This document shows positions 15,586-21,850 of a stretch of DNA of 26,488 bases, one piece after another. Origin of the DNA: Bacteroidota bacterium (GTDB taxonomy: Bacteria > Bacteroidota > Bacteroidia > Chitinophagales > Chitinophagaceae); assembly GCA_023423835.1 (NCBI GenBank), contig JAFAEW010000066.1, forward strand, positions 1-26,488, given 5' to 3'. A model generated the notes under the pieces. That model did no database searches, was not told the DNA's origin, and was given only the letters and a program-made list of their open reading frames with translations. Position 1 is the stretch's first letter. Each line of letters begins with the position of its first letter. Made by a program: the position numbers and the translations under genes.

Positions 15586-16961
15586 TGTTGTGCAGCTTTA
15601 GGTTCAATAATTAAAATTGTTCGGTTCGAAGGCGTCAAATATTCCTGTGCTGTTTTTTGGATGAGTTCCGGCGTTACTTTTCTGAACTCACTTTCAAGGT
15701 CATTGATCCTTGAGGGATTATTATCAAACAAAGCAAAACAGGCAAGCAGATCTACCTTTTGAATGCCATAGGAGCCGCCGATGATATCATAAAGGCTGGA
15801 TCGCATTTTCGTGAGTGCAAGTTGCAATTGCTGCTGACTCACACCATTTTGAATTTCTGAAACCGCCTTATCAACCTGGGCAATTATTGAATCGGCAGAA
15901 ACGGTTGAATCGTAAATCAGATCAGCCATCCACGTCATCGGACCATTATAATTAAACATGTTGCCGAGATAATTTATTCCGCCGTTCACGTCGCTCGTGT
16001 ATCCTTTTTTCTGAACGAGTAGCTGATACAACTTGCTGTCATTTCCCTGAACGAGCATCTGATCGATCAGACCCATTGCATAATATTCGGGTGTATTTCT
16101 TTCCGGCATTTTATAAGCAACGGCGATGGCAGGTTTTTTAGCCAGCTTATCTTCCTTTACAAAACGCTTTTCCTTTTCCTGCTTTGGTTCGGTGAGATCC
16201 GGAATCGGAGGAATATCAGCGGACGGTATTTTTCCGAAATATTGTTCGATCCATTTTTTTGCATCTTCAATACTGAAATCGCCAACAACGACAAGCGCTG
16301 CGTTATTGGGAGCATAATATGTTTTGAAAAATTGCTGAACATCCTGAAGGTTTGCGGAATCAATATCCTTCAGATCACCGTAAAAATTGTGTGCATTGTA
16401 CCAGTTCTCATTGGCATATTGCGGCATGTCGAGCCAGGGAAATCCGCCATAAGGCTGATTAAGCACATTTACTTTTACTTCATTCTTTACAACTCCCTGT
16501 TGATTGGTAAGGTTATCCTGCGTGATATCGAGACCGCTCATCCGGTCTGCCTCTGCCCAAAGAGCAGTTTGCAGTTTATGCGCCGGCAACACCTCAAAAT
16601 AGTTGGTGAAATCGAATCGGGTAGATCCGTTTAAAATCCCGCCATTTTGCTGAACCAGCTTAATAAATTCCATCTTACCGAGATTTTCGGAACCCTGAAA
16701 CATCATGTGTTCAAAAAGGTGTGCAAAGCCGGTCCGGTTTTTCGGTTCAATCCTGAATCCGATATTGTAATACACACCGACCGTGATGATAGGAGCCGTT
16801 TTATCGGGCGACAACACCACTTTCAGACCGTTGGGAAGTTTGTAATAGGTGACCGGAATGTCGAGCTTATCGGCGGAAGCCGTTTTCCATGCAAAGAGCA
16901 GGAGAACCGGTAACATCAGGAGGACATGCATTCCTCTGGATCCATTGTTCTTAAAAATCAT
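15582..16961 (-). CDS. M16-family zinc peptidase, catalytic subunit
   Basis: From the ATG at 16961 the protein has 459 residues. An N-terminal hydrophobic segment (about 11-26) ending TASA indicates export, and the inverzincin site is complete: HLFEH (His81, Glu84, His85) and, 76 residues on, Glu161 in VVKNEVKVN. The frame is open upstream to 17126, but that adds 55 residues unlike any signal peptide and passes through the intergenic promoter area, so the inner start is chosen. It is coupled by a 4-nt overlap to the non-catalytic partner. Expected role: processive peptide degradation in the periplasm. Confidence 0.94.
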   Translation of the reverse strand: MIFKNNGSRGMHVLLMLPVLLLFAWKTASADKLDIPVTYYKLPNGLKVVLSPDKTAPIITVGVYYNIGFRIEPKNRTGFAHLFEHMMFQGSENLGKMEFIKLVQQNGGILNGSTRFDFTNYFEVLPAHKLQTALWAEADRMSGLDITQDNLTNQQGVVKNEVKVNVLNQPYGGFPWLDMPQYANENWYNAHNFYGDLKDIDSANLQDVQQFFKTYYAPNNAALVVVGDFSIEDAKKWIEQYFGKIPSADIPPIPDLTEPKQEKEKRFVKEDKLAKKPAIAVAYKMPERNTPEYYAMGLIDQMLVQGNDSKLYQLLVQKKGYTSDVNGGINYLGNMFNYNGPMTWMADLIYDSTVSADSIIAQVDKAVSEIQNGVSQQQLQLALTKMRSSLYDIIGGSYGIQKVDLLACFALFDNNPSRINDLESEFRKVTPELIQKTAQEYLTPSNRTILIIEPKAAQQ

Positions 16962-16984
16962 AGAGTGTTTTGTTTTAATGACAG

Positions 16985-16992
16985 CAAATCTG
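16985..16992 (-). promoter_or_regulatory. Possible -7 element of the M16 operon
   Basis: The minus strand reads CAGATTTG, one mismatch from TAnnTTTG, predicting a leader of about 18 nt before the ATG at 16961. No -33 TTTG is seen. It fits the chosen M16 start and rules against the longer reading frame if real. Confidence 0.35.
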
Positions 16993-17130
16993 AAATTCGA
17001 ATTTAATAAATATTGGATAAGCCAGAACCGAATTTTGTGATAAGCGGAAAAACATCCTCCACATTGCCACTTCCCATTTAAGTACACATCTTCTCCCAAA
17101 TTGTATAACATTAAGCCGTTTTCCAAATCC

Positions 17131-17138
17131 TATCTTTG
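17131..17138 (+). promoter_or_regulatory. -7 element for the cytoplasmic HMA protein
   Basis: TATCTTTG is a full match to TAnnTTTG, 20 nt before the ATG at 17159. No TTTG occurs at the usual -33 distance, so an activator may be needed or the upstream element is degenerate. Confidence 0.55.
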
Positions 17139-17158
17139 CATCTATCAAATCAGTGACT

Positions 17159-17362
17159 ATGGAAAAGATGAATTTCAAAACGAATATTATGTGTGATGCC
17201 TGTATTAAAAAGGTTACTCCTTTTTTAAATGAAGCGGCCGGAGAAAACAATTGGAAGGTTGATATTAAAGATCCCAATAAAATATTGACGGTAGAAGGAG
17301 GAGATCCGGCAGCAGTGGTGGAGGCATTGAACAAAGCAGGATATAAAGCCGGAAAAATCTAA
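17159..17362 (+). CDS. Small cytoplasmic HMA-domain protein
   Basis: A 67-residue single heavy-metal-associated domain with the metal-binding motif in NIMCDACIKK (CxxC), then the beta-alpha-beta pattern and the C-terminal ALNKAGYKAG seen in Atx1/CopZ-like proteins. There is no signal peptide, so it should sit in the cytoplasm and buffer or pass on a soft metal such as Cu(I). ATG 17159 is chosen over an in-frame GTG six bases upstream because the -7 element leaves a suitable ~15-nt leader. It lies immediately upstream of the HYC_CC_PP/HMA/receptor genes but has its own promoter element. Confidence 0.85.
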   Translation: MEKMNFKTNIMCDACIKKVTPFLNEAAGENNWKVDIKDPNKILTVEGGDPAAVVEALNKAGYKAGKI

Positions 17363-17420
17363 AGAAACGGTAAAAAAAACAAGGCAAAATAAAAGAACGG
17401 CTGTATCTGAAAAACCGCCT

Positions 17421-17428
17421 TATCTTTG
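17421..17428 (+). promoter_or_regulatory. -7 element for the HYC_CC_PP-HMA-receptor operon
   Basis: TATCTTTG matches TAnnTTTG exactly, 58 nt after the HMA stop. It predicts transcription from about 17434, right at the start codon of a 23-codon ORF and 80 nt before the HYC_CC_PP gene. No -33 TTTG is visible. Confidence 0.55.
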
Positions 17429-17434
17429 CCGGAG

Positions 17435-17506
17435 ATGAAAACCTTTCAATATATTTTAAAAATTCTGAAGATGCTTTTCATTCCAAAAAAGCAATGCTGC
17501 AAATAA
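17435..17506 (+). CDS. Possible 23-residue Cys-Cys peptide
   Basis: A short ORF encoding MKTFQYILKILK followed by MLFIPKKQCCK: a hydrophobic/basic stretch ending in a Cys-Cys pair. It starts within a few bases of the predicted transcription start and ends 7 nt before the GTG of the HYC_CC_PP gene. It could be a leader peptide acting on the operon, a tiny membrane or metal-binding peptide, or chance. The position and the CC motif, shared with the next three products, are the only support. Confidence 0.4.
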   Translation: MKTFQYILKILKMLFIPKKQCCK

Positions 17507-17513
17507 TTGATCC

Positions 17514-17903
17514 GTGAAACAGTTTACCGCCATATTTCTGATAGCAATCTACTTCGGGGCATTTACCGGCACAACGGTAAACCTGCACTACTGCATGGGT
17601 GAATATCAGTCGGCAGAATTTTTTGAATCGCACAAAGAACATTCTCAAAAAGAGTGTTCCAACTGTGGGATGGCAAATAAAAAGAACTGTTGCGAACACC
17701 GCAGCTTTGTTGCAAAGGCAAAAAATGACAGTTATGTTGCCAACAGCAACATCTCCTTTGTGCCTGAGTTTTCAAACCTCCCGACAAAACTGACCGATAG
17801 GGAAATTTTCCTGTCAGCCAAACATCCCCTTCAACCTCCAAAAAATATTTCACCTCCAGAAAACATCCCGATATTCATTACCAATTGTACTTACCGGATC
17901 TGA
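17514..17903 (+). CDS. HYC_CC_PP family protein
   Basis: A 129-residue protein with an N-terminal hydrophobic segment (about 5-20) and the motif set that names this Bacteroidota family: His25-Tyr26-Cys27 in LHYCMG, a Cys cluster with Cys48, Cys51 and the pair Cys59-Cys60 in NCCEH, and proline pairs in QPPKN and SPPEN. Its biochemical role is not established; the Cys/His content and the two flanking HMA proteins suggest metal binding in the envelope. Translation appears to start at GTG 17514, since no suitable ATG exists and the reading frame begins with a membrane/signal segment. It is followed by a 13-bp inverted repeat. Confidence 0.82.
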   Translation: MKQFTAIFLIAIYFGAFTGTTVNLHYCMGEYQSAEFFESHKEHSQKECSNCGMANKKNCCEHRSFVAKAKNDSYVANSNISFVPEFSNLPTKLTDREIFLSAKHPLQPPKNISPPENIPIFITNCTYRI

Positions 17904-17905
17904 TA

Positions 17906-17960
17906 TTATTTATTGTTTAGCCCGATTAGTCTTAAAAAATTGAATTAAAACAATAAATAA
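17906..17960 (+). repeat. 13-bp inverted repeat between HYC_CC_PP and HMA genes
   Basis: Perfect AT-rich arms (17906-17918 and 17948-17960, TTATTTATTGTTT and its complement) flank a 29-nt loop. It begins 2 nt after the HYC_CC_PP stop and ends 17 nt before the next ATG. It could be an RNA stem that sets transcript processing or a protein-binding site; no terminator U-tract follows. Confidence 0.6.
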
Positions 17961-17977
17961 AACAGAAAAAAAAGTTT

Positions 17978-18331
17978 ATGAAAACGATCAAAATATTGAT
18001 GACCGGTATTTGCATAATGGTATCTTCCGCTTTATTCGCCCAAACGAAAACCGATAGCATCAAAGTTTGGGGCAACTGCGGAATGTGCAAAAAAACCATC
18101 GAAACGGCGCTTCAAAAGCCCGGAGTTGAAAATGCAAATTGGAATAAAAACACCAAAATGCTGACAGTGGTTTATGATGCTTCCGTGATTACAAATACTG
18201 ACATTCAGAAGCAGGTTGCGGCAGCCGGATACGATACCGAACAATTTACCGGCGATGACAGCGCGTATGAAAAATTGCACAGCTGCTGCCAGTACGAAAG
18301 AAAACAAACGTCGGCAACACCAAAAAAATAA
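17978..18331 (+). CDS. Exported HMA-domain protein with CC tail
   Basis: A 117-residue protein with a signal peptide (1-21, ending LFAQ) and one HMA domain whose metal site is Cys34 and Cys37 in GNCGMCKKTIE. After the domain comes YEKLHSCCQY with Cys103-Cys104. Residues 26-106 closely resemble residues 31-113 of the receptor encoded next, including NW/DW, TKML, VYD, AGYDT/VGHDT and the YExLxxCCxY tail, so the two are duplicates of one module. It should act in the periplasm as a metallochaperone, probably for copper, handing metal to or from the receptor; the direction is inference. Confidence 0.85.
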   Translation: MKTIKILMTGICIMVSSALFAQTKTDSIKVWGNCGMCKKTIETALQKPGVENANWNKNTKMLTVVYDASVITNTDIQKQVAAAGYDTEQFTGDDSAYEKLHSCCQYERKQTSATPKK

Positions 18332-18357
18332 CCGGCTACCACCTATATTAATTATTT

Positions 18358-18395
18358 GATTGCAGGGGATCTGCCTTCGATTTTTTCCTGCAATC
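18358..18395 (+). repeat. 9-bp inverted repeat before the receptor gene
   Basis: GATTGCAGG (18358-18366) and CCTGCAATC (18387-18395) can form a hairpin with a 20-nt loop. Inside it, GCAG/CTGC followed by a T6 run gives a weak alternative terminator-like fold. The element lies 16 nt before the ATG and could modulate receptor expression. Confidence 0.45.
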
Positions 18396-18411
18396 CTTAT
18401 CTACAATCACG

Positions 18412-21003
18412 ATGAAACAATCAATAATAATGTTATTGCTGTTGGCGGCGACGGTGTTTTTCTACGCCGGCAAAGCCACAGCACAAACTCCATCTAAAGA
18501 CACATCCGTAAGTTTTCCGGTCGCCGGAGTTTGCGGACAGTGTAAAGATAGAATTGAAGATGCTTTACAAATGAGAGGCGTTAAATCGGCCGACTGGGAT
18601 GTCGATACAAAAATGTTGCACCTTGTTTATGATCCGTCTAAAACCGATCTCAAAAAGGTTCAGACAAAGATTGCATCTGTTGGGCATGATACGCCCTTGA
18701 AAAAGGCCGATGACATGGTATATGAAAGTCTCGAGGCTTGCTGTCATTACAGAGACCCGGATTTGAATCATGAGGCACATCAGAACGAAGAAACAGGTGA
18801 TCACGATCACGCTGCGGCCACACCTTCCCATGTTGCAAACAGCATAATGGGAATCGTTTTACAGGAAGACAACAAAGGGAATTTCTCGCCACTTGAAGGA
18901 GCAAGTATTGTATGGCTTGAAAACGGTGTAGGAACCACAACCAATAGCGAAGGTGTTTTTACCCTGCCTAAAAACGGAGAAAGACTGGTAGTAAGTTACA
19001 CCGGATTTCAATCTGATACACTTACCGTAAACGGCAGTGAACATTTGCAGATCGTTTTATCTGACGGCAAACAATTAAAAGCAGTAACGGTAACTTCAAG
19101 AAGGGCCGCGCTCTACATCAATACGAAAGATCCATTTCGTACACAACAGATTACCCAGAAAGAATTACTGAAGGCGGCCTGTTGCAACCTGAGTGAAAGC
19201 TTTGAAACCAATCCGTCCGTTGATGTTTCTTATAATGATGCTGTAACCGGATCCAAGCAAATTCAACTACTCGGGTTATCCGGCAATTATACCCAGCTCA
19301 CGGTTGAAAACCTGCCCGGACCAAGAGGACTCGCCACGGCTTTGGGATTAAACTCAATTCCGGGAACGTGGATAGAAAGTATTCAACTGATGAAAGGAAC
19401 CGGCTCGGTAGTGAATGGATTTGAAAGTATCGCAGGCCAGATTAATGTGGAATTGAAGAAACCGGCAACGGCGGAGAAACTGTATGCGAATGTATATGTG
19501 AATGACCAGGGCAAAACCGATTTAAATCTGAACCTCGCAAAGATCCTCAGCAAAAAATGGTCAACCGCCCTATTGTTGCACGATGCATTCTACAACAATA
19601 AAAGCCTTGATTTCAACAAGGATGGATTTAGAGATGCGCCAACCGGCAACCTGTTTTCAGGTTTAAACCGCTGGAATTATGATGATGGAAAAGGCCTCGA
19701 AGCACAGTTTGGGATCAAACTTTTGTTGGATGAAAAAACCGGAGGCGAAGTTGGTTTTCGTCCCGCAGACAAATCAAGTACATCAGAATATGGCTTACAG
19801 ATAGACACCAGGCGGGTGGAAGGATTTGCGAAGATCGGCTATATATTTCCGCAGAAAAAATACAAGAGCATCGGATTGCAACTTTCAGCCTTCGACCATG
19901 ATCAGAAATCCTATTTCGGCCTGACCAATTATGATGCGCATCAAACCAATTTCTATTCAAACCTCATCTACCAATCGATCATTGGAAATTCAAATCACAC
20001 ATTCAGAACGGGATTGAGTTTGCAGAATGACAGGTATGACGAGCAGTTTTTAGAGGAGAATTACAAGAGAAACGAGCTGGTGACCGGAGGGTTTTTTGAA
20101 TACAATTTCAAACCGAATGAACATTTCAGCCTTGTGGCAGGTTTGAGGGAAGACTATAACTCGATTTACGGATGGTTTACCACTCCAAGATTAAATGTCC
20201 GATACGAACCCTTAGAGGGAACTGTAATCCGCCTGAGCGCAGGAAGAGGCCAGAGAACGGCCAATATCTTTGCAGAAAACAACGGCGCCCTGGTAAGTTC
20301 CAGAAAGGTGATGGTTGAAACTTCCGACTCAAAGGGAGCGTACGGATTGTCACCGGAAATATCCTGGAATAAAGGGATTAGTTTAGACCAGAAATTCAGA
20401 TTGTTTAACAGGAATGCGAACCTGGGAGTAGACTTTTTCCGCAATGATTTTGAAAACCAGGTGGTAGTGGACATGGAAGATCCCCGAAGCCTTAAATTCT
20501 ATAACCTGGAGGGAAAATCTTATTCTAACAGCCTGCAGGGCGAGTTGATTTTTGCTCCTGTAAAAAACCTTGATGTTCGGCTTGCATATCGCTATTTTGA
20601 TGTGAAGACGACCTATGAGGGCGAGTTGCTGAACAAGCCATTCACAGCAAAAAACCGTGCTTTTGCGAATCTGAGTTATTCGGTTAATAAATGGAAGATC
20701 GATTATACCATCAGTTTGACCGGTGAAAAAAGGCTTCCATCTACGGCAACAAATCCGCCGGAATATCAATTGGGAGATCATTCGCCTTCCTACACCTTAA
20801 TGAATGCGCAGATTTCGCGTACACTGGGCCGGCAACAGGAATGGGATCTTTATGTGGGAGGAGAAAATCTGACCAATTTTTATCAGAAAAAAGCGATTAT
20901 CGCTTCTGATGATCCGTTTGGAAATTATTTTGATGCATCAATGGTTTGGGGTCCGCTGTCAGGAAGGATGTTTTACCTCGGCCTGCGGTATAAATTGAAA
21001 TAA
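18412..21003 (+). CDS. TonB-dependent receptor with N-terminal HMA-CC module
   Basis: An 863-residue outer-membrane protein. In order: signal peptide (1-24, ending TAQ); HMA domain (~31-95) with Cys41 and Cys44 in GVCGQCKDRIE; the tail YESLEACCHY (Cys110-Cys111); a His-rich linker (~120-140, GDHDHA); a CarboxypepD_reg-like beta-sandwich (~144-220); a plug from ~225 with a second Cys pair, Cys257-Cys258 in AACCNLSESFETNPS; and a 22-strand-type barrel ending LGLRYKLK. Bacteroidota TonB receptors import scarce nutrients with energy from TonB. The metal-binding N-terminus and linker suggest a transition-metal or metallophore substrate, copper being the best guess. It is last in its operon, before a strong terminator. 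Confidence 0.9.
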   Translation: MKQSIIMLLLLAATVFFYAGKATAQTPSKDTSVSFPVAGVCGQCKDRIEDALQMRGVKSADWDVDTKMLHLVYDPSKTDLKKVQTKIASVGHDTPLKKADDMVYESLEACCHYRDPDLNHEAHQNEETGDHDHAAATPSHVANSIMGIVLQEDNKGNFSPLEGASIVWLENGVGTTTNSEGVFTLPKNGERLVVSYTGFQSDTLTVNGSEHLQIVLSDGKQLKAVTVTSRRAALYINTKDPFRTQQITQKELLKAACCNLSESFETNPSVDVSYNDAVTGSKQIQLLGLSGNYTQLTVENLPGPRGLATALGLNSIPGTWIESIQLMKGTGSVVNGFESIAGQINVELKKPATAEKLYANVYVNDQGKTDLNLNLAKILSKKWSTALLLHDAFYNNKSLDFNKDGFRDAPTGNLFSGLNRWNYDDGKGLEAQFGIKLLLDEKTGGEVGFRPADKSSTSEYGLQIDTRRVEGFAKIGYIFPQKKYKSIGLQLSAFDHDQKSYFGLTNYDAHQTNFYSNLIYQSIIGNSNHTFRTGLSLQNDRYDEQFLEENYKRNELVTGGFFEYNFKPNEHFSLVAGLREDYNSIYGWFTTPRLNVRYEPLEGTVIRLSAGRGQRTANIFAENNGALVSSRKVMVETSDSKGAYGLSPEISWNKGISLDQKFRLFNRNANLGVDFFRNDFENQVVVDMEDPRSLKFYNLEGKSYSNSLQGELIFAPVKNLDVRLAYRYFDVKTTYEGELLNKPFTAKNRAFANLSYSVNKWKIDYTISLTGEKRLPSTATNPPEYQLGDHSPSYTLMNAQISRTLGRQQEWDLYVGGENLTNFYQKKAIIASDDPFGNYFDASMVWGPLSGRMFYLGLRYKLK

Positions 21004-21043
21004 ATAAGAAATCTGCTTCTTAAAACAATCAGAAGCTGCAAGG

Positions 21044-21088
21044 CTGCCAACCCTCTCATTTTTAATGGGGGGTTGGCAGTTTTGTTTT
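21044..21088 (+). terminator. Intrinsic terminator after the receptor operon
   Basis: CTGCCAACCC (21044-21053) and GGGTTGGCAG (21070-21079) form a perfect 10-bp stem with a 16-nt loop, followed by TTTTGTTTT. A smaller hairpin (GCTTCT/AGAAGC) precedes it. Confidence 0.9.
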
Positions 21089-21150
21089 GCCCGTGGCTTA
21101 TGATTAAACCGCTGACCTTAAAATTTTCGAATGTGTATAATTATTTTTCA

Positions 21151-21184
21151 TTTGCCTGAACTACAATTTGTATTATTGTATTTG
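21151..21184 (+). promoter_or_regulatory. Possible promoter of the small unknown gene
   Basis: TTTG (21151-21154), a 22-nt spacer and TGTATTTG (21177-21184, one mismatch to TAnnTTTG) precede the ATG at 21196. The predicted leader would be only about 5 nt, so the assignment is tentative. Confidence 0.35.
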
Positions 21185-21195
21185 AAATACATCTA

Positions 21196-21480
21196 ATGAC
21201 AAAAGTCGAATTAAAGGTGAGTGACGGCAATACCTATTCCTATTCCACTTCTGAGACTGTAATAGAGAATCCTCTGGGAATCATCAAGGCGACCTTGATT
21301 GAGTTTACTATTTTTTATCCCGCCGAACCAGACAGGATTATGGGAAAACTATACCGCAGCCATGAAGGCAACTGGTATGATCTGCCGGATGGGCCCTCGA
21401 TCAATCCTTTTTTGAAAGCACTTATCAAGAAAGCCATAGAGCAGGAAGAGGCGATGGTTGGCCGCGCAGAAGTGGAGTAA
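21196..21480 (+). CDS. Hypothetical protein, 94 residues
   Basis: No family recognised. The product is acidic and soluble, with no signal peptide or membrane segment. The first ~60 residues alternate in a way that suggests beta strands (VELKVSDGNTYSY, TIFYPAEPDRIMGKLYR), and the last ~25 are helical and Glu-rich (ALIKKAIEQEEAM). It stands alone between the receptor terminator and a 370-nt non-coding stretch. Normal codon use and a promoter-like element support it being real. Confidence 0.55.
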   Translation: MTKVELKVSDGNTYSYSTSETVIENPLGIIKATLIEFTIFYPAEPDRIMGKLYRSHEGNWYDLPDGPSINPFLKALIKKAIEQEEAMVGRAEVE

Positions 21481-21850
21481 CCGGACATTGAAAAGTTTTT
21501 TTTCGAATCGAGGAATGGACGCAACTTTCCAACATCTTTTTTTGCATACATACATTTCCGGCTTAATCCCTATTCTTCCGCCAGGAACATGAAATTAGCC
21601 CCAATAAGAACAGTGTTAATATCGCATTGCTCATCCTCCGCCACGCTATTTTCCAGTGATTTAAAACCAGCTATTCGTCTCAATCAGCAGTTCGGAACAA
21701 CCTTTGATACAGTGACAGACCAGCCGGCTTTTTTTAAAAATCAGCGGAGAACAGCCGGGTAAGGAACCGGTTCAATAAATATAAAAGTGATTTGGGGAAT
21801 TTGTAGCACCAATAAGCATAATCTCAAAAATCACTTAGAAAACAGGCAAT
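21481..21850. other. 370-bp stretch without a confident gene
   Basis: This interval precedes ligD. It contains a 57-codon ORF on the plus strand (21589-21762) with no recognisable family and no convincing promoter, and a 9-bp inverted repeat AAGTGATTT (21785-21793) / AAATCACTT (21828-21836) that ends 14 nt before the ligD ATG and may be part of its leader or a regulator site. Nothing else stands out. Confidence 0.6.

Noticed and set aside
16962..17126. 55-residue N-terminal extension of the catalytic M16 peptidase
   Set aside because: It would bury the signal peptide internally and cover the likely promoter region.
17153..17158. GTG start for the cytoplasmic HMA protein
   Set aside because: The ATG two codons later gives the normal domain start and better spacing from the -7 element.
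21589..21762. 57-codon plus-strand ORF before ligD
   Set aside because: No recognisable domain, no good promoter and Ser/Thr/Gln-rich composition; kept only as a remark in the gap annotation.
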